From positions 1 to 64,000 of the forward strand of contig DATBGO010000316.1 in NCBI GenBank assembly GCA_036558005.1: a stretch of DNA of 64,000 nucleotides. Direction: 5' to 3'. Of this stretch, positions 35,001 through 42,413 are shown in pieces; the first letter of the stretch is position 1; every line of letters starts with the position of its first letter. Below the pieces are notes generated by a model that ran no database searches, was not told where the DNA came from, and saw only the letters and a list, made by a program, of their open reading frames with translations. Both the position numbers and the translations under genes were made by a program. This DNA is from DATBGO01 sp036558005 (GTDB lineage: Bacteria; Actinomycetota; Actinomycetes; Streptosporangiales; Streptosporangiaceae).

Positions 35001-35390
35001 CGCCTCCCGCAGCGCATGGTCAGCCACCAGCCTGCCAGCGTAGGAGTGATAAGTACCGATAACGGGATCCCCTAGCTGATCCTCCCCGTCGGGCTGGCCG
35101 ATCCCAGCCCGGCGCAGCCGGTCCAGCCGCCCGCGGACCCGCTCGGCCAGCTCGGCCGCGGCCTTCCTGGTGAACGTCAGCCCGAGCACCCGCTCCGGCC
35201 GGACCTGTCCGGTCGCGACCAGCCAGACCAGCCGGGCAGCCATCGTCTCGCTCTTGCCCGACCCGGCTCCGGCGATCACCGCCATCGGCCGCAGCGGCGC
35301 GCCGATCACCGCGGCCTGCTCGGCGGTCGGCTCGGCCGCGCCGAGCAGCCGGGCCAGCTGCCCGGGGGTGTAGCGGCGGTCGCCGGTCAC
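32085..35390 (-). CDS. adnB: AdnB-like helicase-nuclease subunit
   Basis: A 1101-residue UvrD/REP-family protein starting with GTG in a GTGA overlap with adnA. Motif I is AGAGSGKSETM, motif II LLDEYQDTSHAQ, and the helicase core ends near 800. The C-terminal RecB-like nuclease domain shows RGRIDAVFAD and DIVDWKTGR, the Asp and Lys of the PD-(D/E)XK site, then QLAAYRLAW. In mycobacteria AdnA and AdnB form a heterodimer that resects double-strand ends, with a motor and a nuclease in each subunit. Gene order and overlap match that pair. Confidence 0.92.
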   Translation of the reverse strand: MTGDRRYTPGQLARLLGAAEPTAEQAAVIGAPLRPMAVIAGAGSGKSETMAARLVWLVATGQVRPERVLGLTFTRKAAAELAERVRGRLDRLRRAGIGQPDGEDQLGDPVIGTYHSYAGRLVADHALREALEPSLRLITPAVSWQLAARVVAAYDGPMDAVGWAPATVTAAVLDLAGELAEHLRGPGDITEAGEWLAQRFAELPGRPPAQAVKILKCQRAREQLLPLVSAYVAAKSAREVIDYGDQMALAARIAERHPEVGAAERARYQVVLLDEYQDTSHAQLVLLRSLFGGGHPVTAVGDPCQSIYGWRGASAGNLRRFSTDFPARNGPARGTALSTSFRNTGRVLDAAAALQEGLRAAAPEVPRLTAPPARAQRGEVTCALLDTAAAEADWVAGQIARLLSLPPGTAPDGGRWPDGSDGQVRPSDIAVLCRKRAQFPALRAALEARGIPVEVVGLGGLLTVPEVADIIATLRVMHDPAAADALARLLTSPRWRIGPRDLVALGRRSRALARSADRPSAPAAGRPAPGADDVMTRAITDLTADPGSLVEALDDLGDPAAYSAAGYQRFAALAGELRTLRLHASRPLPELAGEVERALGLDIEVAARPGLDPASARADLDAFTDAAAAFAGDQEEPTLGAFLAYLTAAEAEEFGLEAGRVGDSDSVKLATVHAAKGLQWAAVIVPGLAGGRHGHIFPAKPKLTTRWTENPRLLPFGLRGDAGDLPAIAGLDTEALADFTDACAGRELAEERRLAYVAATRAAFWLGCTGYWWGDGTSRLGPSEFLTEVRAACEAGAGSVGPWAAEPDEDAVNPLLAEPATASWPVPAAGSRHAAVAGAAALVRAELAGEGRDPQDAPGLGPADQALIDGWARDTDLLLAERAQRRAEHATAVWMPGRIPVSSLVAIARDPAQFAAQVRRPMPQPPAPQARRGTEFHRWLEQRFGPRPLIEPEELLGAADSDDPGAGSPADLAELKAHFEASEWADRWPAEVEVSFETLIGDRLVRGRIDAVFADAPGGGYDIVDWKTGRVPSSPDESRAVAVQLAAYRLAWAALTGVPVGRVRAAFYYARGQQTVRPADLLDEAGLTALIESVPLAPAPG

Positions 35391-38300
35391 GGCGCCACCT
35401 GGCCGCCGCGCTCGTGCACCGGGCAGCTGGACGCGACCGGGCAGACCCGGCAGCCCGGGTTGGCCCTGGCCTGGAACACCGGCCCGGCCATCCCGGTCGC
35501 CACGGTCTGCACCAGCTCCTGGGCCCAGCCGGGGTCGGGGTCGGCGGGCAGCCCCCGCTGGCGCTGGATCCTGGCCCGTGCCGCGAGCCCGGCCCGGCCG
35601 ACCTGGACCAGCTCGGCCCCGCCCGGCTCGGTCAGCCCGAGCTGCTCGAACGCGCCCAGCAGCACCGCGAGCTGGTAGACGCCCAGCTGCGGGTTGCGGT
35701 CCAGCTCGTCGTCGCGCGGCCGGCTGGAACCGGTCTTGAGGTCGACCACGATGCCGGCCCCGGCCTCGTCCCGTTCCAGCCGGTCCACCCGCCCGGTGAT
35801 CTGCACGTTCCCGACGGTGACCTGGAGCGCCTCCTCGACCGCGACCAGCTGGCGGGCGTTCGAGTGGTGCCAGTCGAGGAACTTCCTGACCATCTGCTCG
35901 GCCTGGTCCCGCTGCTTGGCCGCGTACCACGGGCTGCCGAAGTCCAGGTGGTGCCAGATCTCGTCGATCCGCTTGGCGATGTCGTTGTCGTCGGCGCCCT
36001 CGGCGGCCAGCACCGCCGCGGCGTGGATCACGATCCCGAAGTGGCGCGCCGTGGTCGGCGAGCTCACCCCCGCGGCCGATTCGAGCAGCCAGCGCAGCCC
36101 GCACTTGGTGAACGTCTCGACCTGGGACGGGGACAGCCGGACCTGCGCGTCGAACACCGGCCCGGGGCCCGACATCTCGGTGAGCGCGTACCAGTGCCGG
36201 GGGCTGGCTCCGCGTACCCCGGCGGCGGTGAGCCTGGCCAGCTGGGCCGCGGCGGCCCGGCGCACCCGCGGCGGCTTGCTGGTGTCGGCGGCCGCGCGGC
36301 GCAGGTCCGCGGTGAGGGCGGGCAGGGACAGCCAGCGCTGCCCGGCGGCAGCGTGCTCGGTCGTGATCTCGTCGCCGGCCAGCTCGGCCAGGAACCTAGA
36401 CGGCCGGTCCTCGCTGTCCTCGCCGCCGACCGCGGTGACGATGAGGTACCGCCTGGCCCGGGTCACCGCGACGTAGAACAGCCTGCGCTCCTCGTCCAGC
36501 AGTTTCGAGGCCAGCGCGACCGCCGCCGCGTCCGGGCCAGCCACCGGCCCGCCCGCCCGGCCGCCGGGCCGGTCATCAGCCGCGCTGGACCGCGGGCGCA
36601 GGTCCCGCCCGGCCGCCGCGTCGACCAGCTCGTCCATCCCGAGCAGCGACCCGCGCACCCGGATGTCGGGCCAGGCGCCTTCCTGCACCCCGGCGACCAG
36701 CACGAGATCCCATTCCAGGCCCTTGGCCCGGTGCGCGGTGAGCACGGCCACGGCCTCGGGGTGCGCGGCCCGCTGGGCCAGGCTGTTCCCGGCGATCTCC
36801 TGGCCGGCCAGGCTGTCCAGGAACAGCCGCGGCGACCCGTGCGGCAGCCGGGCGGTGAACCCCGCCGCCGCGTCGAACAGCGCCACCATCGCGTCCAGGT
36901 CAGCGTCGGCGGCCGCGCCCAGGCTGCCTCCGGCGGCGCTCGCCCGCGCCCACTGCTCCGCCAGGCCAGACGCGTCCCACACCGCCCAGAGCACCTCGTG
37001 CACGGTCCCGTTCTCCGCGGTCCGCCTGGCTAGCTCTAGCAGCCCGGCCACCCGCCGCGCCGCGCCGACCGCCGACAGCACCGACCCCTCCGGCCCGCCC
37101 GGCCCCATCCCCGCCAGCAAAACCCGCTCCCCCGCCCTGCCCCCGCCACCCCCAGCAGACCCGCCCTCACCACCCCCAGCAGATCCGCCCTCAACCAGCC
37201 CAGTCCCCCCCTCCGAAGCCCCGCCAGCTCCAGCCCCGCCAGCTCCAGCCCCGCCGACCCCGGCCTCACCCCCGCCGGTCACACCCTCCGCAGACTCCCC
37301 TGCCGCGTGCCCCGCCTCTGCCGACACCGCCTCTGCGACCTGGCCAACTCCACCCTTGGCGGCCACGGACCCGGCCGCAGCGGCGGCGGGCCGGACGGGT
37401 TCGGCTGGCCAGCCGGCGAACGACAGTTCGCGCGGGTCCCGCAGCACCCGGGCCAGCGGGTCGGCCGGCGGCAGCTCTCCGGCCGCCTGCGCCGCGGCCC
37501 GCAGGACCCGCCGCAGCCGCCGCAGGCCAAGGGCGTCGGTCCCGCCGAACGGGCCCGTCAGCAGCTCGGCCGCGGTTTCCTCATCGAGCGCGCCCGGCCG
37601 CAGCGCGCAGTTCAGCAGCATCAGCAGCGGCCGGGTGCCCGGCTCGGCGGCGAGTGGCAGCTCGTCCCCGGCCACCGCGGCAGGCACCCCGGCTGAGGCA
37701 AGCGCCCGCTGCAGCACCGGCATCTGCCGGGTAGCCGAACGCACCAGGACCGCCATCGACGACCAGCTCACCCCGTCGATCAGGTGCGCCCGGCGCAGCG
37801 TGTCGGCGATCACCGCGGCTTCCTGGGTCACGCTCGCGGCGATGATGATCCGCGCGGTGCCGGGATCAGCCTCTGGCAGCGGGACCAGCGCTCGGTGATC
37901 GCGTTGGGCCCCAAGGGTGCCTGCCTCTATCGCGGCGGGCAGCCTGCTGGCGACCCGCCGGGACGCCGCCAGCGGCACCGGACCGCTGCGGCGGCAGGTG
38001 CGCAGCGCGACCACCTGAGCCGGGCTGCCGTCGGGCGCCCGGAAGCTGTCGGGGAACCGGCGCAGCGCGCCCACGTCGGCGCCGCGGAACCCGTAGATGG
38101 ACTGGTCCGGGTCACCGACCGCGATCAGCTCGCGGCCGTCTCCGGCCAGGGCGCGCAGCAGCGACTCCTGCGCCGGGTCGGTGTCCTGGTACTCATCGAC
38201 GAGCACGGCGTCATACGCCTGCCGTTCCCGGTCCCTGGTCGCCCCCCGGCTGAGCAGCGCGCCCGCGATCCGGATGATCTCCGCGTAGTCGTAGGCGGGG

Positions 38301-38944
38301 ACCGGTGCCAGGTCGAACCGGGCCGCGTAGGAGTCGAGGAACCGGCCCGCAGCCACCCAGTCGTCGCGGTCCCGGCGTGCGCCAAGCCGGGCCAGGCCGC
38401 GCCCGTCCAGCCCGCGCTCGGCCGCCCGCAGCAGGAAGTCCCGCAACTCGGTGGCGAACCCCCGGGTGCCGAGGGTCGGCCGGAGCCGCTCCGGCCAGCT
38501 GGCCGCGCCGTCCTCGGCCTCGCCGCGCAGCAGCCGCCGCACCTCGAGCAGCTGCTCGGGCCCGGGCAGCAGCCTGGGCGGCTCGTCCCCGGCGAGCACG
38601 TACTCCCGCCGGACCAGCGCATACGCATAACTATGGAAGGTCAGCGCCAGCGGCTCGCGGGTGGTGCGGCCCAGCCGCACGGTGATCCGCTCGCGCAGTT
38701 CCTCGGCCGCCTTGCGGCTGAAGGTGAGCACCAGCAGCCGGGCCGGGTCCATCCCGCGCCGGGCGACCCGGTCGACGACCGACTCGACGATCGTCGTGGT
38801 CTTACCGGTGCCCGGGCCGGCCAGCACCAGCAGCGGACCTCCGGCGTGCCCGACCACCTGGCGCTGCGCCTCGTCCAGACTGGGCGGCGCCGCGGCGACG
38901 GCGGCCCGGCGGACCAGCCGGTAGGGCAGCGACTGCCGTTCCAT
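35387..38944 (-). CDS. adnA: AdnA-like helicase-nuclease subunit
   Basis: A 1185-residue UvrD/REP-family protein. Motif I LAGPGTGKTTTI (about 46-57), motif II LVDEYQDTDPAQ, nuclease GRVDRLERD and IVVDLKTGS. Four cysteines frame the nuclease (TKCGLRW and, at the end, CRVCPVASSC), the spacing expected of an iron-sulphur staple as in AddB/Cas4-type nucleases. A Gly/Ala/Glu-rich stretch of about 80 residues (DNA about 37090-37340) interrupts the helicase core and looks like an expanded linker. ATG at 38944 was chosen; an in-frame ATG at 39001 also lacks a ribosome-binding site. First gene of adnA-adnB. Confidence 0.9.
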   Translation of the reverse strand: MERQSLPYRLVRRAAVAAAPPSLDEAQRQVVGHAGGPLLVLAGPGTGKTTTIVESVVDRVARRGMDPARLLVLTFSRKAAEELRERITVRLGRTTREPLALTFHSYAYALVRREYVLAGDEPPRLLPGPEQLLEVRRLLRGEAEDGAASWPERLRPTLGTRGFATELRDFLLRAAERGLDGRGLARLGARRDRDDWVAAGRFLDSYAARFDLAPVPAYDYAEIIRIAGALLSRGATRDRERQAYDAVLVDEYQDTDPAQESLLRALAGDGRELIAVGDPDQSIYGFRGADVGALRRFPDSFRAPDGSPAQVVALRTCRRSGPVPLAASRRVASRLPAAIEAGTLGAQRDHRALVPLPEADPGTARIIIAASVTQEAAVIADTLRRAHLIDGVSWSSMAVLVRSATRQMPVLQRALASAGVPAAVAGDELPLAAEPGTRPLLMLLNCALRPGALDEETAAELLTGPFGGTDALGLRRLRRVLRAAAQAAGELPPADPLARVLRDPRELSFAGWPAEPVRPAAAAAGSVAAKGGVGQVAEAVSAEAGHAAGESAEGVTGGGEAGVGGAGAGGAGAGGASEGGTGLVEGGSAGGGEGGSAGGGGGRAGERVLLAGMGPGGPEGSVLSAVGAARRVAGLLELARRTAENGTVHEVLWAVWDASGLAEQWARASAAGGSLGAAADADLDAMVALFDAAAGFTARLPHGSPRLFLDSLAGQEIAGNSLAQRAAHPEAVAVLTAHRAKGLEWDLVLVAGVQEGAWPDIRVRGSLLGMDELVDAAAGRDLRPRSSAADDRPGGRAGGPVAGPDAAAVALASKLLDEERRLFYVAVTRARRYLIVTAVGGEDSEDRPSRFLAELAGDEITTEHAAAGQRWLSLPALTADLRRAAADTSKPPRVRRAAAAQLARLTAAGVRGASPRHWYALTEMSGPGPVFDAQVRLSPSQVETFTKCGLRWLLESAAGVSSPTTARHFGIVIHAAAVLAAEGADDNDIAKRIDEIWHHLDFGSPWYAAKQRDQAEQMVRKFLDWHHSNARQLVAVEEALQVTVGNVQITGRVDRLERDEAGAGIVVDLKTGSSRPRDDELDRNPQLGVYQLAVLLGAFEQLGLTEPGGAELVQVGRAGLAARARIQRQRGLPADPDPGWAQELVQTVATGMAGPVFQARANPGCRVCPVASSCPVHERGGQVAP

Positions 38945-39300
38945 CTCAGAACCGCCCGGGCACGGCGTCGAGATCCGTCCGCGGGCATCCACTGGGCACA
39001 TCACTAGCTCTAGCACCCGCCCCCGACAGTCCGCGGGAATCCACGCCGATCCGATCCGCCCGGGAACTCGCTGGGTGGTGAATTTCTTGATCGTGGTGGT
39101 TGGTCAGCGCCATTTGCGGGCTAACGACCACAGATCATGGAAGGCCGACTTCATCCTGGGCCGGTTCCGCTCTCCGGACAGCCCGGCCGCAGGGGCACTG
39201 CCCGGCCCGGGGCACTCAGGAACGGCTATTCCGGATAAATGGAAGGAAATGGGTCAGGGGCACATTTCATTCGGCTTCCGGCCGGTCCGGGCTGGCTTGG
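38945..39300. other. 356-bp intergenic region between adnA and the ATL gene
   Basis: No gene seen. It carries family-A inverted repeat copy 2 (39088-39137), 160 bases downstream of the ATL stop, and the presumed adnA promoter. A slightly AT-richer patch lies at 39225-39275. No strong -35/-10 pair was found. Confidence 0.5.
39088..39137. repeat. dispersed inverted repeat family A, copy 2
   Basis: A 50-base element starting TGATCGTGGT and ending CACAGATCA, sharing the ends and the internal GTCAGCGC with the copy at 27228-27276. The arms pair imperfectly. It lies downstream of the ATL gene and upstream of adnA, so it may act as a terminator. Confidence 0.65.
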
Positions 39301-39642
39301 TCAGGTGCCGCTCCAGCGGGCCTCGCGCATGTTGATGCGGCCAGGGCGGCCGTCTGGTGCACGGCGGAGCGGGGTGCCTTCATCCAGGTAGTGCGACAGG
39401 GCGGTCTGCTCGTGGCCGGCCAGCAGCGAGCCGTCCGCGTGCACAACCCGCCACCACGCAACCCCGCCGCCCCACAGCGACATCACCCGGCCAACCTGGC
39501 GCGGGCCGCCTTCGCCGAGGTACTCGGCGACGTCACCGTAGGACATGACCCGCCCGGGCGGGATCGCCTCGGCCACGTCGAGCACCCGGCTGGTGTAGTC
39601 GTCCAGGTCCGGCCGTCCGGACCCGGCCGGGCCGCGCGTCAT
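39301..39642 (-). CDS. alkyltransferase-like (ATL) DNA-repair protein
   Basis: A 113-residue protein with the O6-alkylguanine-DNA alkyltransferase C-terminal helix-turn-helix fold (VLDVAEAIPPGRVMSYGDVA, then GRVMSLWGGGVAWWRVVHADG). The PCHR site of active enzymes reads A62-W63-W64-R65, so the alkyl-accepting Cys is Trp and the protein cannot repair by transfer. ATL proteins flag alkylated bases for nucleotide excision repair. The ATG overlaps the mycosin stop as ATGA. An ATL gene near adnAB is also found in mycobacteria (Rv3204 region). Confidence 0.9.
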   Translation of the reverse strand: MTRGPAGSGRPDLDDYTSRVLDVAEAIPPGRVMSYGDVAEYLGEGGPRQVGRVMSLWGGGVAWWRVVHADGSLLAGHEQTALSHYLDEGTPLRRAPDGRPGRINMREARWSGT

Positions 39643-41618
39643 TCTGGCGGCCAGGCGATGCTGTGCCTGCGCGGTGCGGCGGCGTGCCGTCCGCCGTGAC
39701 CAGGCGGCCATGACGGGGCGGGCGGTGCGGCTGGGTCGGCGGGCTCTGGCGGCAGTTCGGTCAGCTGGCTCGCTTCTGGCGGCGGCTTGTCCGGTCGGTC
39801 GCCGTCCTTCTGCTGCATCGCGGCCCGCCGGTCATCCTGGGAGGGCAGCGAGGTAAGCGGGGAGGCGTCCCGTGGCGGCGGGGCCGGTGCCTGGGGGTCC
39901 ACCGCGGCGAATTCCTGGGTCGCGGTCTGGTCCTCCGCACCACCGGCGAGCCGAGACCCGCCGCCCGCGGCTGACCCGGCTGCCCGGTCCGGACCAGGCA
40001 ACGGCGCCCACGACGACGGAGCCGACGGCGGCGCGGCGGGCGACCGCGGGCTGGCAGGAGACGAGGTTCCGGCCCCGTCCGCAGCAGGAAGCGAGTTCCA
40101 TGCCGGCGGCTCGTCGGCTGGCAGCGGCTCGCCGGGCGGCCCCCAGAACTGCGGACCGGCTGGCGGGTCCCCATCGGCAGGCGGTCCCCAGAACTGCGCC
40201 CCGGCTGGCGGGTCCGTATCGGAGGCCGGTCCCCAGAACTGCGGGCCGGCGCCGGCCATCATGTCCGCGGCAGGCTGCTGAGCCCCGGGCGACAGGAACC
40301 CGGGCGCCGTATCCCCAGGCGACATGGCGTCCGGTGACGGGGCCCCGGGCGGGTGGGTCCATGGCAGCTGCCCGGCCGGCGGCTGGCGGCGCAGCGTGGC
40401 CAGCCGGCTGGTCGCGAAAACGACCATCGCCAGGCACGCCAGCCCGAGCAGGCTGAACAGCACCAGCGGACGGCTGCCGCGCGGCTGCACGGGGGCGGCG
40501 GGAACGGCTGACGGGCCGCCGCCGAAGAAGCCGCCCGGCTGCACCGCGTGCCGGGGCAGCCGGCCCCCGGCCCGGCCAGCCTGGGCGGATAGCCGGCCCG
40601 CGGCCGCCAGTGCCGCCGGGGCATCCACGGTGCCGAACCCGACCGCGGCGTCATAGCCGCCGTGCGGCGAGTCGGCCGCGGTGGTGGTGATCGCCTCCCG
40701 GACCAGCGACGGGGACAGGCCGGGGTAACTGGACTTGATCAGGGCGGCGACGCCGGCGGTCAGTGCGCACGCCGGGCTCGTCCCGCTGACCAGCCAGTAC
40801 CGGCCGTCGGAACCCTGGGCGGGGACCCGGACTCCGGGCGCGGCGATCTGCACCGACAGGTTGTCGCTGGAAAAGCCGGCCGGCGAGCCATCCCGCTTGA
40901 CCGCGCCGACCCCGAGCACGCCCGGGTAGTCAGCCGGGAACGAGTACGGCGCGTTCTTCCCGTGCGCGGCCGCGGATGCGCCGGAGTTGCCCGACGACGC
41001 GACGACGACGACGTCGTGGTTGTAGGCGTCCTGCAGCGCCTTGCGCACCGGCCGGCTGGGCCGCCCGTAGCCAAGCGACATGCTGATCACCTTGGCGTGG
41101 TGCGCGACGGCGTACCTGATCGCCCCGGCCAGCTCGCGCTGCACCCGCTGCTGCGACTCGCGCTGGTAGCGCGCGTACCCGGGGTCCTGCCGGTCGGTGA
41201 TCACCCGGACCGACAGGACGTGCGCCTGCGGCGCGACGCCGATGATGCCGCTGCCGCCGCCGTCGTGGCCGTGGCCGGCGATCAGCGAGGCCATCCAGGT
41301 GCCGTGCATCCCCCAGTTGGGGTCGGACGGCGGGGTGCCGACGCCGGTCAGGTCCGGGCCGGAACTCACCGATCCGGCCAGGTCGGACACGCCGGGGCTG
41401 ACGCCGCTGTCGATCACCGCGACGGTCACGCCCGCGCCCTTGGTCACCGGCCAGGCCTGCGGCGCCTTCAGCGCGTCCAGCACCCACAGCTGGTCATCGC
41501 GCACCGTGTCCGCGCCGGCCGGCCCGGCCTGGCTGACCAGCGACGCCGTGACCGCGCAGGTCACTACCGGGAAGAACGCCAGCCAGTTGCGGACCCGCGC
41601 TGCTCTCGGGCTCAGCAT
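39639..41618 (-). CDS. mycosin-like S8 serine protease with a long cytosolic tail
   Basis: A 659-residue protein. A signal sequence (about 10-35) precedes a subtilisin domain with the triad Asp in VAVIDSGVS, His in MHGTWMASL and Ser in SGTSPACAL, an added loop near ITDRQDPGYARY, and one membrane segment (about 388-408). Mycosins of type VII secretion end soon after that segment; here about 250 further Pro-rich residues follow, including three 15-residue repeats of PQFWGPP type (DNA 40141-40250). It overlaps an upstream unknown membrane protein gene by seven bases and the ATL gene by four. No EccB/C/D or WXG100 gene is nearby, so a link to type VII secretion is only by family. Confidence 0.88.
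   Translation of the reverse strand: MLSPRAARVRNWLAFFPVVTCAVTASLVSQAGPAGADTVRDDQLWVLDALKAPQAWPVTKGAGVTVAVIDSGVSPGVSDLAGSVSSGPDLTGVGTPPSDPNWGMHGTWMASLIAGHGHDGGGSGIIGVAPQAHVLSVRVITDRQDPGYARYQRESQQRVQRELAGAIRYAVAHHAKVISMSLGYGRPSRPVRKALQDAYNHDVVVVASSGNSGASAAAHGKNAPYSFPADYPGVLGVGAVKRDGSPAGFSSDNLSVQIAAPGVRVPAQGSDGRYWLVSGTSPACALTAGVAALIKSSYPGLSPSLVREAITTTAADSPHGGYDAAVGFGTVDAPAALAAAGRLSAQAGRAGGRLPRHAVQPGGFFGGGPSAVPAAPVQPRGSRPLVLFSLLGLACLAMVVFATSRLATLRRQPPAGQLPWTHPPGAPSPDAMSPGDTAPGFLSPGAQQPAADMMAGAGPQFWGPASDTDPPAGAQFWGPPADGDPPAGPQFWGPPGEPLPADEPPAWNSLPAADGAGTSSPASPRSPAAPPSAPSSWAPLPGPDRAAGSAAGGGSRLAGGAEDQTATQEFAAVDPQAPAPPPRDASPLTSLPSQDDRRAAMQQKDGDRPDKPPPEASQLTELPPEPADPAAPPAPSWPPGHGGRHAAAPRRHSIAWPPE
40141..40250. 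repeat. 45-bp tandem repeat in the mycosin-like gene tail
   Basis: Three units of about 45 bases encode PPAGPQFWGPPADGD-like repeats with small changes. They fall in the Pro-rich cytosolic tail, after the membrane segment. Confidence 0.8.
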
Positions 41619-42355
41619 CCAGGTGCTCCAGGACAGTGCGGGGTGGGCGGCTGCGCGCCCAGCGGCAGCACCACCGCGTCGGCGACCCCGTTCGCGACGC
41701 TGTTCATCTCCTGGGCAGCGTAGCTGTCGGAGGACAGTGACACGTGCGGCATCCCGTCGGTGTAGCCAGCGGTCGATATGACCAGGTAAGGGCCGACGTT
41801 CCCGGCCAGGGACAGCTGGCGCTGCGAGTCGCCGAACGAGGCCGCGAGCGTGCCGGGGAACGCCACCGCGCGTACTGCCGCGCCACGCTGGTCACCGTGC
41901 GACATCTTCCCTGTGGCGGCGCTGGCGTCGGCCGCGGTGGGCAGCACCGCGATCCCGACGGTGACCACCATGCTGCCGGTCGAGTCGAGGTAGCTGGCGC
42001 GCAGCAGCGCCGAGCAGCCCAGCCGGGCCAGTACCCGGGCGGCCGACGGGTCGGTCCCCGCCCCGCAGGTCGCCTGCCTGGCGATGCCGATCCGCCGGGC
42101 GGTCAGCCCCAGCCCGGAACCTGAGGCCAGCGAGTACCCGGGCAACTGGTACCTGACCGTCGCCGGGAAGATCTTCCCGGCCGGCCTGGTCAGCCAGCGC
42201 CTGCTGGCTTCCCAGGCCATGATCTGCTGCTGCTGTGCGCTGCTGAACTTGCGCGGCAGCACCTGGCCCGCTACGCCGGCCGCCGCGGCGGCCAGCCCGA
42301 TCAGCCCGGCCACGAGTGCCACCAGTGCCACGCTGAGCTGCCACCGCACTCGCAT
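41612..42355 (-). CDS. membrane-anchored protein of unknown function, coupled to the mycosin-like protease
   Basis: A 247-residue protein with one N-terminal membrane segment (about 6-30) and an extracytoplasmic domain I do not recognise. It has four cysteines (QATCGAG, RLGCSAL, PHCPGAPGC), which may form two disulphides, and a conserved-looking core VTVGIAVLPT / YLVISTAGYTDG. The ATG at 42355 is preferred over an in-frame GTG three codons upstream. Its stop overlaps the protease start by seven bases, so the two are probably produced together; it may be a substrate, a regulator or an anchor for the protease. No ribosome-binding site is obvious. Confidence 0.75.
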   Translation of the reverse strand: MRVRWQLSVALVALVAGLIGLAAAAAGVAGQVLPRKFSSAQQQQIMAWEASRRWLTRPAGKIFPATVRYQLPGYSLASGSGLGLTARRIGIARQATCGAGTDPSAARVLARLGCSALLRASYLDSTGSMVVTVGIAVLPTAADASAATGKMSHGDQRGAAVRAVAFPGTLAASFGDSQRQLSLAGNVGPYLVISTAGYTDGMPHVSLSSDSYAAQEMNSVANGVADAVVLPLGAQPPTPHCPGAPGC

Positions 42356-42413
42356 CGCCACCACAGGGGAAATGCTACGGCCTGCTCTGGCGCGGCGCGC
42401 CAGATATCAGCGC

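Noticed and set aside
39639..41618. Type VII secretion locus
   Set aside because: Only a mycosin-like protease is present; no EccB/C/D/E or WXG100 genes were seen nearby.
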